The notes below the pieces were generated by a model. The model was not told the origin of the DNA. It was given only the letters and a program-made list of their open reading frames with translations, and ran no database searches. Below, piece after piece: positions 56,521 through 64,000 of a stretch of DNA of 64,000 bases. The stretch lies in contig NZ_CP031834.1 in NCBI RefSeq assembly GCF_003590645.1, positions 2,542,501 to 2,606,500 of the forward strand. Direction: 5' to 3'. A program made the translations under genes and the position numbers. The stretch comes from Mesorhizobium sp. DCY119. GTDB lineage: Bacteria > Pseudomonadota > Alphaproteobacteria > Rhizobiales > Rhizobiaceae. The stretch's first letter is position 1; each line of letters starts with the position of its first letter.

Positions 56521-56921
56521 TGATGATGGAAGATGCAAACGCAACGACCGAAGTGAAGCTCGCGGACGAGAAGGGCAACCGGCTCGTTTCGGCTTCTGCC
56601 ATTCCCGCCGAAGAGCTGGCGCGGCTGACCGATGACATCGTCTCGGCGCTGAAGACGGTGTACGACCCGGAAATTCCGGCCGACATCTATGAACTTGGCC
56701 TCATCTACAAGATCGACATCGAAGATGATCGCTCGGTCAAGATCGATATGACGCTGACGGCGCCAGGCTGCCCGGTGGCGGGCGAAATGCCGGGCTGGGT
56801 GCAGAATGCGGTCGGCGCGGTGGAAGGTGTTTCCGATGTCGAGGTCAACATGACCTTCGATCCGCCCTGGACGCCCGACCGCATGTCGGAAGAGGCGCAG
56901 GTCGCGGTCGGGTGGTATTGA
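56520..56921 (+). CDS. sufT: SufT-type MIP18 (DUF59) protein
   Basis: A 133-residue protein of the MIP18/DUF59 family. The core is VYDPEIPADIYELGLIY, then MTLTAPGCPVAGEMPG with the conserved cysteine, and FDPPWTPDRMSEEA. SufT helps deliver clusters under high demand; in Agrobacterium this slot is called sufX. Several consecutive ATG codons (56520, 56523, 56526) follow a GTG at 56517, so the exact start is open. The first ATG overlaps the sufS stop (TGATG). Confidence 0.9.
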   Translation: MMMEDANATTEVKLADEKGNRLVSASAIPAEELARLTDDIVSALKTVYDPEIPADIYELGLIYKIDIEDDRSVKIDMTLTAPGCPVAGEMPGWVQNAVGAVEGVSDVEVNMTFDPPWTPDRMSEEAQVAVGWY

Positions 56922-56939
56922 GTACGTCGATAACAAAAA

Positions 56940-56967
56940 TTGCGCCATTTCTGTTGTCTGGTATGAT
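56940..56967 (+). promoter_or_regulatory. Promoter candidate for the parDE pair
   Basis: TTGCGC (56940-56945) and TATGAT (56962-56967) with a 16-bp spacer, 21 bp before the parD start. It suggests that the toxin-antitoxin pair is transcribed from its own promoter inside the suf operon. Confidence 0.45.
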
Positions 56968-56988
56968 GACTCTGAAAAGGAGAGCATC

Positions 56989-57234
56989 ATGAATGTTTCA
57001 CTCGGAGAACGCTGGGAAAGCTTTGTAGCCACGGCCGTTGAAGAGGGAAGATACGGTTCTGCCAGCGAAGTGGTTCGAGAGGGTTTACGACTCGTAGAAG
57101 AGCGCGAGGCGAAGCTTTTCGCGCTCCGGCAAACCGTCGAGGCCGCAATAAGCCGTGGTGGCAGTCACAGCGAAGACGATGTCAAACGGGCGCTGGATGC
57201 GAAGCTGGATAGCTGGGCGGCAGAACGGCCCTGA
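56989..57234 (+). CDS. parD: ParD-like ribbon-helix-helix antitoxin
   Basis: An 81-residue protein. The N-terminal ribbon-helix-helix reads MNVSLGERWESFVATAVEEGRYGSAS with SEVVREGLRLVEERE, the standard ParD/CopG wording. The C-terminal half is charged and would wrap the toxin. It would repress its own promoter and neutralise ParE. A strong ribosome site AAAAGGAGAG precedes the start. Its TGA overlaps the parE ATG by one base. It is inserted between sufT and sufA. Confidence 0.9.
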   Translation: MNVSLGERWESFVATAVEEGRYGSASEVVREGLRLVEEREAKLFALRQTVEAAISRGGSHSEDDVKRALDAKLDSWAAERP

Positions 57235-57545
57235 TGCGGGAACTCCGCTTTTCCAGTGAAGCGCTCGACAATCTTTTGGACATCGCAATCTACATCGCGA
57301 CGACCACCGGCAGCCGCTTCCTGGCCGAGGCATTCGTTGGCGAGTTACGACAAAAGTGCGCCGGGCTGGCGTCGCTTCCGGGCACGTTGGGGCGAGAGCG
57401 AACCGAGTTGAAGCCGGGCCTGCGCAGTTTCGCCTTCAAGGGCTATGTTATCTTTTTCCGGTACAGAGATGACATCTTCGAAGTGGTGACGGTGCTTGAA
57501 GGCCATCGTGATTTCATCGCGTACTACCGGGACGACGATATCTGA
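57234..57545 (+). CDS. parE: ParE/RelE-family toxin
   Basis: A 103-residue protein. The fold is the RelE/ParE superfamily: FSSEALDNLLDIAIYIATTTGSR in the helical hairpin, then beta-strands with GLRSFAFKGYVIFFRYRDD and VVTVLEGHRDF. The wording is closest to ParE, which inhibits DNA gyrase, rather than the mRNA-cutting RelE; the target is inferred. It is translated in overlap with parD (TGATG). The 82 bp to sufA contains a TATAGT that could start sufA separately. Confidence 0.9.
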   Translation: MRELRFSSEALDNLLDIAIYIATTTGSRFLAEAFVGELRQKCAGLASLPGTLGRERTELKPGLRSFAFKGYVIFFRYRDDIFEVVTVLEGHRDFIAYYRDDDI

Positions 57546-57627
57546 TTGCGACTTGCCAACCGGACTTCGATCGACCATCTATAGTGTATCCGGCAGGCCT
57601 TGAACCTGCATGGGCATGGAGAACGAA

Positions 57628-58017
57628 ATGGGACGCTTTGCCGTCATAAGCATGACCGAAAAGGCCGCTTCTCGCGTCAACGAGATCGTGGCGACCCGTG
57701 AAGGTGCGCAGGGCATTCGCCTCGGCATCAAGAAGGGCGGCTGTGCGGGTATGGAATATACGGTCGATCTGGTGACCGAGCCGAACCCCAAGGACGATCA
57801 CATCGAGCGTGACGGCGCCCATGTCTATGTTGCGCCGGAAGCAGCGCTTTTCCTTTTCGGCACGGTGATGGATTTCGAAGTGACGCAGCTTCGCACCGGC
57901 TTCACCTTCACCAATCCGAACCAGAGTTCGGCCTGCGGCTGCGGCGAATCGGTTGAACTGAAGCCCGCCGATCTCAAGCAGCTTGCCGAGGCGAGAGCAT
58001 CAGCCGGCGCTGCCTGA
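57628..58017 (+). CDS. sufA: Fe-S cluster assembly A-type carrier SufA
   Basis: A 129-residue A-type carrier. The three cluster cysteines are in KKGGCAGMEY and SACGCGES (C-x-C), the normal pattern. It carries clusters from the SufBCD scaffold to target apoproteins. The start is the ATG at 57628 (MGRFAVISM) with GGAG 7 bp upstream; ATGs at 57610 and 57616 are alternatives. Operon-end member, cut off from sufT by the parDE pair, and convergent with the GFA gene (5-bp gap). Confidence 0.93.
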   Translation: MGRFAVISMTEKAASRVNEIVATREGAQGIRLGIKKGGCAGMEYTVDLVTEPNPKDDHIERDGAHVYVAPEAALFLFGTVMDFEVTQLRTGFTFTNPNQSSACGCGESVELKPADLKQLAEARASAGAA

Positions 58018-58022
58018 GCGCT

Positions 58023-58520
58023 CTAATCAACCCACATACCGGTCCTTTTGTGCCAATCGGCGATCGACTCCTCGGGATAGACGTCGAATGTCTTGTCACC
58101 CTTGGCGATATTCGGCTCAACCCAGTTCGCCTTGTATTTCAGCATCAGGTGCGTGCGCTGTGGCGGGGTGGGCAGGTCGGTGTCGATCACTGACGCGAAG
58201 GGGTGGACAAGCTCCGGCCATGTTGGATCGTAGAGCCACAGGGTTGATCCGCACTTCTTGCAGAAATTGCGCTCCCCGCTGGAAATCTCACAGACCGGAT
58301 GCTCGTCATCCTCGATCCTGGCACGATAGACGCCGATGTGGCGCTTGCCTGTAACCTTCATCGTTTCATTGTCAGCGCCGAGATTGATGGCATAACCGCC
58401 GCCGCCCTGCTGTTTGCGGCAGATCGAGCAGTAGCAGAGTTGGTAGGGGGCAGGGGTATGGCTCTCGACTTCGAAATGAACGGCACCGCAGTGGCACGAG
58501 CCTTTGAGCAGAACGGGCAT
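58023..58520 (-). CDS. GFA family protein (glutathione-dependent formaldehyde-activating enzyme-like)
   Basis: A 165-residue zinc-binding protein. Metal cysteines are in GSCHCGAVHFE (C-x-C), LCYCSICRK (the C-x-x-C pair) and FCKKCGS (C-x-x-C). The family is named for the Paracoccus formaldehyde-activating enzyme, but that activity is not general. The start at 58520 (MPVLLKGSC) follows AGGAG; the frame extends to 58568 but without a better site. It is divergent from the TfoX-like gene. Confidence 0.9.
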   Translation of the reverse strand: MPVLLKGSCHCGAVHFEVESHTPAPYQLCYCSICRKQQGGGGYAINLGADNETMKVTGKRHIGVYRARIEDDEHPVCEISSGERNFCKKCGSTLWLYDPTWPELVHPFASVIDTDLPTPPQRTHLMLKYKANWVEPNIAKGDKTFDVYPEESIADWHKRTGMWVD

Positions 58521-58635
58521 TGGGCAACTCCTGGAAATAGATCGCTTCGGCATATCATGTTCAGGCATTAAAACCTGTCAGCAGAGCTTTGGTTGCCGTC
58601 ATGACAAGTGCCGGGCCGCATGACATGATCGCGCC

Positions 58636-58959
58636 ATGGACGATGAACGCATTCGCGAACTTTTCGACGGGCTTGGGCCGGTTTCGATCCGCCGTTTGTT
58701 TGGCGGCAAGGGCGTCTATTTCGATGGCGTCATCATCGCCGTCGAAATCCGTGGCGAATTCCGGCTGAAGGCGGATGCACAAAGCGCCCTCGATTTCGAG
58801 GCTGCCGGCTGCACGCAATGGACCTACACCGGATCGAGGCACGGCAAGACGGTCGCCATGCCTTACTGGAGCATCCCTGAAGACGCCCTTGATGATCCCG
58901 AAGAGATGACGGTCTGGGCACGCAGGGCCTATGAGGCGGGCTTGCGCGCTGGCAAGTGA
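58636..58959 (+). CDS. TfoX/Sxy N-terminal domain protein
   Basis: A 107-residue protein consisting only of the TfoX N-terminal domain (IRELFDGLGPVSIRRLFGGKGVYFDG, then FRLKADAQS and YWSIPEDALDDP). Full-length TfoX/Sxy regulates competence in gammaproteobacteria, but short N-domain proteins like this are common and of unknown role. The 3' end overlaps the convergent PfkB-like gene by 31 bp. The start at 58636 (MDDERIRE) is the first plausible ATG. Confidence 0.87.
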   Translation: MDDERIRELFDGLGPVSIRRLFGGKGVYFDGVIIAVEIRGEFRLKADAQSALDFEAAGCTQWTYTGSRHGKTVAMPYWSIPEDALDDPEEMTVWARRAYEAGLRAGK

Positions 58960-59795
58960 GTGCCCGCTTCGCGAACTGCACCTATTCCAGAGAGCGCCTC
59001 GCGCATCGGCAGCCCGCGCATCAGAGCGACTATGGTGGCTCCTGCCAATGTCTCGAGCGAATACTCGGGATCGAGCGATCGGATCGAAAAGAGCGTTTCC
59101 CGGTCGAAACCGACAGTTGTTCCATCGTCTTCCATGATGATGCCGCATGCGAGGCCGCGTTCGCGCAGCCTCTCCACAGTCGATGCAATCTCGTCCTGCG
59201 TGCCACCGCTTGAAAGCGCAACGGCGCCTTCGCGCTTCGTGTAAAGGCATGCGAGTTGGGGCAGAAGATTCGCAAAGCGCAGGATCTTGGTCGAACATGC
59301 CGCCATCGCGAACAGTGGCTTGCCGGCGGCGAGCACAGCCAGCCTTTCGAGGGCAGCGGCGGGCAGGTCCGCGTCGCAGACAATTGCGTCGGACCGTGCC
59401 AACACCTCCCGCATCTTCGAGCGCCGCATCTGTTTCGGAAAGACGAGGTCGTAAAGCGCCGTGTCGTCGAGCCCGGCAATGAGGCGGTGGTCGCTGTCCA
59501 GCAAGACCGTGCGGCTCGGTGTCTTGCGGTCCAGGAAAACCACGGAAAGGTCTTCAATGCCTTCTGCGGCAATGGCGCGGGATACCGTTTCGCCCGCAAT
59601 ATCTCCACCCCTGATCGAGATCAGCGAAGCGGAGCCGCCAAGCTGCACAGCCATGCGCGCGGCATTGAACGCGTCGCCGCTGACAACTTCGCGCATCACG
59701 CCGGGATTGAATTCGCCCTGTGCGAATGAGTCGGTGGCCTGGCCATGCCGGACTATATGCGCGCCGCCTATGGCCAGAATTCTGGAAGACTTCAT
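58929..59795 (-). CDS. PfkB-like carbohydrate kinase with degenerate active site
   Basis: A 288-residue ribokinase/PfkB-fold protein. The N-terminal GGAHIVRHGQATD and VVSGDAFNAARMAVQLGG correspond to the substrate-binding first PfkB signature. Near the C-terminus the second signature, normally D-T-x-G-A-G-D, reads SLETLAGATIVALMRG, so the catalytic aspartate is replaced by threonine. It may be inactive, use another base, or act as a sensor. The start at 59795 follows AGGATGCGCG. The 3' end overlaps the TfoX-like gene. No sugar-uptake or metabolic gene is adjacent. Confidence 0.82.
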   Translation of the reverse strand: MKSSRILAIGGAHIVRHGQATDSFAQGEFNPGVMREVVSGDAFNAARMAVQLGGSASLISIRGGDIAGETVSRAIAAEGIEDLSVVFLDRKTPSRTVLLDSDHRLIAGLDDTALYDLVFPKQMRRSKMREVLARSDAIVCDADLPAAALERLAVLAAGKPLFAMAACSTKILRFANLLPQLACLYTKREGAVALSSGGTQDEIASTVERLRERGLACGIIMEDDGTTVGFDRETLFSIRSLDPEYSLETLAGATIVALMRGLPMREALSGIGAVREAGTHLPARKPAS

Positions 59796-59951
59796 CGCGC
59801 ATCCTGTTAAAATGAAAACCCGGTGGCGAGCTTATCGCGCGGGCACGGGCTTTGGACAATCCGCAGCAGCGAATCGCCAAGGCTGCGCGTCAGGCACGCA
59901 AGCGCGCGAACGCAATCGCAGCCATTTGTGCGGCTCTATAGTACAAAAATA

Positions 59952-60021
59952 GAACATGTGTGGAAATATGTTACTTATCAACCACTTGAGGCCTCTTGCC
60001 AAATGAGAACAAAAGAGGTAC
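59952..60021. promoter_or_regulatory. SOS (LexA) box candidates upstream of recA
   Basis: Two near matches to the alphaproteobacterial SOS box GAAC-N7-GAAC lie before recA: GAAC-N7-GAAA at 59952-59966 and GAAC-N7-GTAC at 60007-60021. Each has seven of eight fixed bases. The closer one is 60 bp before the start. Confidence 0.5.
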
Positions 60022-60080
60022 ATGTTGATGACAAAACCGGGTTGCCCGGCCTTTCATTGACGTCCAAGGGGTAATGTATC

Positions 60081-61175
<1,095 letters not shown>

Positions 61176-61205
61176 GCTGCTTTGCGCTTCAGTTGTTTCG
61201 ACAAG

Positions 61206-61236
61206 CCGCCGGCCTTTGTGCCGGCGGTTTTATTTT
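61206..61236 (+). terminator. Rho-independent terminator after recA
   Basis: CCGCCGGC (61206-61213) pairs with GCCGGCGG (61220-61227) around CTTTGT, followed by TTTTATTTT. Confidence 0.9.
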
Positions 61237-61368
61237 GAGCGGAAGTAACCTTTCGCGGATGCGGATTTACGGTACTTTGGCGTTCTGGACAGGGGTGGGT
61301 GCGAAGGCTAAAAGGCCATGTCCATTTTCCGCCTTCAGCACGGGCGGAATTCTCACAAAGGCAAAGAC

Positions 61369-64000
61369 ATGAGTGGCGTAAACGAAATCCGGTCGACTTT
61401 TCTCGACTATTTCCGAAAGAACGGGCACGAGGTCGTTCCATCGAGCCCGCTCGTGCCGCGCAACGACCCAACGCTCATGTTCGTCAATGCCGGCATGGTT
61501 CAGTTCAAGAATGTGTTCACCGGTCTGGAGACGCGTTCCTATTCGCGCGCCACGACCGCCCAGAAGAGCGTGCGCGCCGGCGGCAAGCATAACGACCTCG
61601 ACAATGTCGGCTATACCGCGCGCCATCTCACCTTCTTCGAGATGCTCGGCAACTTTTCCTTCGGCGACTATTTCAAGGAGCGTGCGATCGAGCTCGCCTG
61701 GAATTTGATCACGAAGGACTTCGGACTCTCCAAGGATAAGCTGCTCGTCACCGTCTACCACACGGATGATGAGGCGGTGGGCTATTGGAAGAAGATCGCC
61801 GGCTTTTCCGACGACCGCATCATCCGCATCGCGACTTCGGACAATTTCTGGGCGATGGGCGATACCGGGCCGTGCGGGCCATGCTCGGAAATATTCATCG
61901 ACCGCGGCGAGCACATCTGGGGTGGCCCTCCCGGCAGCCCGGAGGAGGACGGTGATCGCTTCCTTGAGTTCTGGAACCTCGTCTTCATGCAGTACGAGCA
62001 GGTGACGAAGGAGGAGCGCGTCGCGCTGCCGCGTCCCTCGATCGACACCGGCATGGGGCTGGAGCGCATGGCCTCGATCCTCCAGGGTGTGGAGAGCGTC
62101 TTCGAGACGGACCTGTTCCGCCATCTGATCGACGTCACAGCTTCCGCTCTCGGCCGGGCTCCCGATGCGGACACCGTTGCGTCGTTCCGCGTGATCGCCG
62201 ACCATTTGCGCTCGTCCTCTTTCCTCGTCGCTGACGGCGTGCTGCCCTCGAATGAGGGCCGTGGTTATGTGCTGCGGCGCATCATGCGCCGGGCTATGCG
62301 CCATGCGCAGTTGCTCGGCGCGAACGAGCCGCTGATGTGGAAGCTGGTGCCGGCGCTGGTGCGCGAGATGGGCCAGGCCTATCCTGAACTCAGCCGCGGT
62401 GAGGCGCTGATCACAGAGACGCTGAAACTTGAAGAGACGCGTTTCGGGAAGACGCTCGCACGCGGCCTCGGACTGCTCGCCGACGCGACCGAGACGCTTC
62501 ACGAAGGCGATATGCTGGACGGAGAGACGGCGTTCAAGCTCTATGACACCTACGGTTTCCCGCTCGATCTGACGCAGGATGCACTGCGCCAGCGGAACAT
62601 CTCGGTGAACCTGGCCGGCTTCACCGAGGCGATGGAGCGGCAGAAGGCCGAGGCGCGCGCCAATTGGGCCGGCTCCGGCGAAGCGGCGACAGAGACCGTC
62701 TGGTTCTCCGTCCGCGAAAAGGCGGGGGCGACCGAATTCCTCGGCTACGAGACCGAGCAGGCGGAAGGCATCGTGCTGTCGCTGGTGAAGGATGGAGCGG
62801 TCGTGGACGCGGCCAAGGAGGGCGAGCAGGTCGCCGTCATTGTCAACCAGACGCCGTTCTACGGCGAGTCTGGCGGCCAGATGGGCGACACCGGGATTAT
62901 CTCCGGTGAAGGCTTTTCGATCGAGGTTTCGGATACGCAGAGGAAGGCCGACGGCCTGTTCGTCCACAACGGCAAGGTGACGAAGGGCGTGGTGAAGACA
63001 GGCGCTGCCGTCGAACTGAAGGTCGACCATGCGCGTCGCTCACGGTTGCGCGCCAACCATTCGGCAACGCATCTCATCCACGAGGCGCTGCGCGAGGTGC
63101 TGGGCACCCATGTTGCGCAGAAAGGCTCTCTGGTTGCGCCCGAGCGGCTGCGCTTCGACATCTCCCATAATAAGCCGATTGCTTTGGAGGAGCTGGAAGA
63201 GGTCGAGCGCATGGCGAACGAAATCGTCGTGCAGAACAGCCCGGTCACCACGCGGCTTATGTCCGTTGACGATGCGATTGCCGAAGGCGCGATGGCGCTG
63301 TTCGGCGAAAAATACGGCGACGAGGTCAGGGTCGTTTCGATGGGTACCGGTGTTTCCGGCGCCAAAGCGAATCGGCCTTATTCGGTAGAGCTCTGCGGTG
63401 GCACGCATGTCAGGTCGACCGGTGACATCGGCCTTGTGCGCATCGTGGCGGACAGTGCGGTCGCTGCCGGCGTGCGCCGCATCGAGGCGCTGACGGGCGA
63501 GGCGGCACGCCGCCATCTCGATGAGCAGGATCGGCGGTTGAAGGCAGCTGCAGCAACCCTCAAAGTCGCGCCGGGCGACGTGCCTGCGCGCGTGGAGGCG
63601 CTGCTGGATGAGCGCAAGAAGTTGGAGCGTGAACTGACCGAAGCGCGCAAGAAGCTCGCCCTTGGCGGTTCCTCAGCCAATGGCGCTGCCGAAGAACGCG
63701 AGATCGTGGCCGGCGTCGGCTTCCTCGGCAAGTCCGTGTCCGGCGTGACGCCGAAGGATCTCAAGCCGCTGGCCGATGCCGGAAAAAGCACGCTGGGTTC
63801 GGGCGTTGTCGTTTTCGTCGGCTCCGGCGATGACGGCAAGGCCAGCGTCGTTGTTGGCGTCACGGATGATCTGACCGCGCGCTTCAGCGCGGTTGATCTG
63901 GTGCGCGTTGCATCTGCCGCACTCGGCGGGCAGGGCGGTGGTGGCCGCGCCGACATGGCTCAGGCCGGTGGCCCGGACGGCAGCAAGGCGTCCGAGGCCA
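61369..64000 (+). CDS. alaS: Alanyl-tRNA synthetase (3' end outside window)
   Basis: About 877 codons are present of an expected 880-890, so only the very end is missing. The class II core has [36 protein letters not shown] and [12 protein letters not shown]. The editing domain has the metal-binding [11 protein letters not shown] and CGGTHVR. The C-terminal region ends in the [11 protein letters not shown] segment of the C-Ala domain. The start is the ATG at 61369 (MSGVNEIRS). It follows recA, as in many alphaproteobacteria. Confidence 0.96.
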   Translation, partial: MSGVNEIRSTFLDYFRKNGHEVVPSSPLVPRNDPTLMFVNAGMVQFKNVFTGLETRSYSRATTAQKSVRAGGKHNDLDNVGYTARHLTFFEMLGNFSFGDYFKERAIELAWNLITKDFGLSKDKLLVTVYHTDDEAVGYWKKIAGFSDDRIIRIATSDNFWAMGDTGPCGPCSEIFIDRGEHIWGGPPGSPEEDGDRFLEFWNLVFMQYEQVTKEERVALPRPSIDTGMGLERMASILQGVESVFETDLFRHLIDVTASALGRAPDADTVASFRVIADHLRSSSFLVADGVLPSNEGRGYVLRRIMRRAMRHAQLLGANEPLMWKLVPALVREMGQAYPELSRGEALITETLKLEETRFGKTLARGLGLLADATETLHEGDMLDGETAFKLYDTYGFPLDLTQDALRQRNISVNLAGFTEAMERQKAEARANWAGSGEAATETVWFSVREKAGATEFLGYETEQAEGIVLSLVKDGAVVDAAKEGEQVAVIVNQTPFYGESGGQMGDTGIISGEGFSIEVSDTQRKADGLFVHNGKVTKGVVKTGAAVELKVDHARRSRLRANHSATHLIHEALREVLGTHVAQKGSLVAPERLRFDISHNKPIALEELEEVERMANEIVVQNSPVTTRLMSVDDAIAEGAMALFGEKYGDEVRVVSMGTGVSGAKANRPYSVELCGGTHVRSTGDIGLVRIVADSAVAAGVRRIEALTGEAARRHLDEQDRRLKAAAATLKVAPGDVPARVEALLDERKKLERELTEARKKLALGGSSANGAAEEREIVAGVGFLGKSVSGVTPKDLKPLADAGKSTLGSGVVVFVGSGDDGKASVVVGVTDDLTARFSAVDLVRVASAALGGQGGGGRADMAQAGGPDGSKASEA

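Noticed and set aside
61267-63030. 587-codon minus-strand frame across alaS
   Set aside because: It is antisense to alaS, with no known domain and no promoter or ribosome site.

Overview
The window is about 62% GC, densely coded and chromosomal. It looks like an alphaproteobacterium of the Rhizobiales (Hyphomicrobiales), most like Mesorhizobium, Aminobacter and other Phyllobacteriaceae. This rests on the gene families seen: a growth-pole-ring type giant coiled-coil protein, CckA, an IalB family protein, a single-cysteine DksA, a sufS2-B-C-D-S1-T...A iron-sulfur operon behind an Irr-like box, and Mla genes with a STAS-fused permease. I see no phage, insertion sequence, CRISPR array or secondary-metabolite cluster. 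Species is not assigned.

Layout. 1-5.9 kb: 3' part of malic enzyme (-), a divergent SDR (-), a metallophosphoesterase (+), an MFS carrier (+) and a dipeptide epimerase (-). 6.0-10.1 kb: four-gene Mla/MCE lipid transport operon (+), closed by a near-perfect palindromic terminator shared with the opposing giant gene. 10.2-17.0 kb: a 2270-residue repeat protein (-), the likely growth pole ring protein. 17.2-21.3 kb: Hpt protein, ferredoxin, ferredoxin reductase, a DUF922 putative protease (-), folP and folK. 21.3-28.2 kb: DUF924 and a KefB-like antiporter (-), two small exported proteins of unknown function, and a SixA-YcjX-YcjF set (-). 28.5-38.1 kb: dksA, a FliO-domain protein (-), cckA, clpP, clpX, lon and hupB. 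38.3-38.7 kb: tRNA-Val (-) and tRNA-Asp (+). 38.8-50.1 kb: a 142-bp palindromic element, a D-amino-acid aminotransferase, an IalB-like protein, an M23 peptidase (-), a 25-residue membrane peptide (-), Bcp (-), an AsmA-like giant, tyrS (-), anmK, a PaiB-like protein (-) and an alpha/beta hydrolase (-). 50.3-58.0 kb: suf operon, with a ParD/ParE toxin-antitoxin pair between sufT and sufA. 58.0-64.0 kb: GFA protein (-), TfoX-like protein, degenerate PfkB kinase (-), recA and 5' part of alaS.

Functional themes. Cell cycle, polar growth and proteolysis: growth-pole-ring homologue, CckA, an Hpt protein, ClpXP, Lon and a coiled-coil M23 peptidase. Envelope: Mla system, AsmA-like protein, LpxH-like phosphatase, and two murein-recycling enzymes (dipeptide epimerase, AnmK). 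Iron-sulfur supply: the suf operon and a ferredoxin/ferredoxin-reductase pair. Likely controls seen in the DNA are an Irr/ICE-like box before suf, matched CTTG-N16-CATCC (RpoH-like) elements before clpP and lon, and alphaproteobacterial SOS-type boxes before recA.

Most of the window is conserved core genome. The least ordinary items are the higher-order 36-residue repeat architecture of the giant protein, the toxin-antitoxin pair inside the suf operon, the 25-residue peptide gene with its own terminator, the 142-bp palindrome, and two enzymes (SDR, PfkB) that lack their family's catalytic residues.
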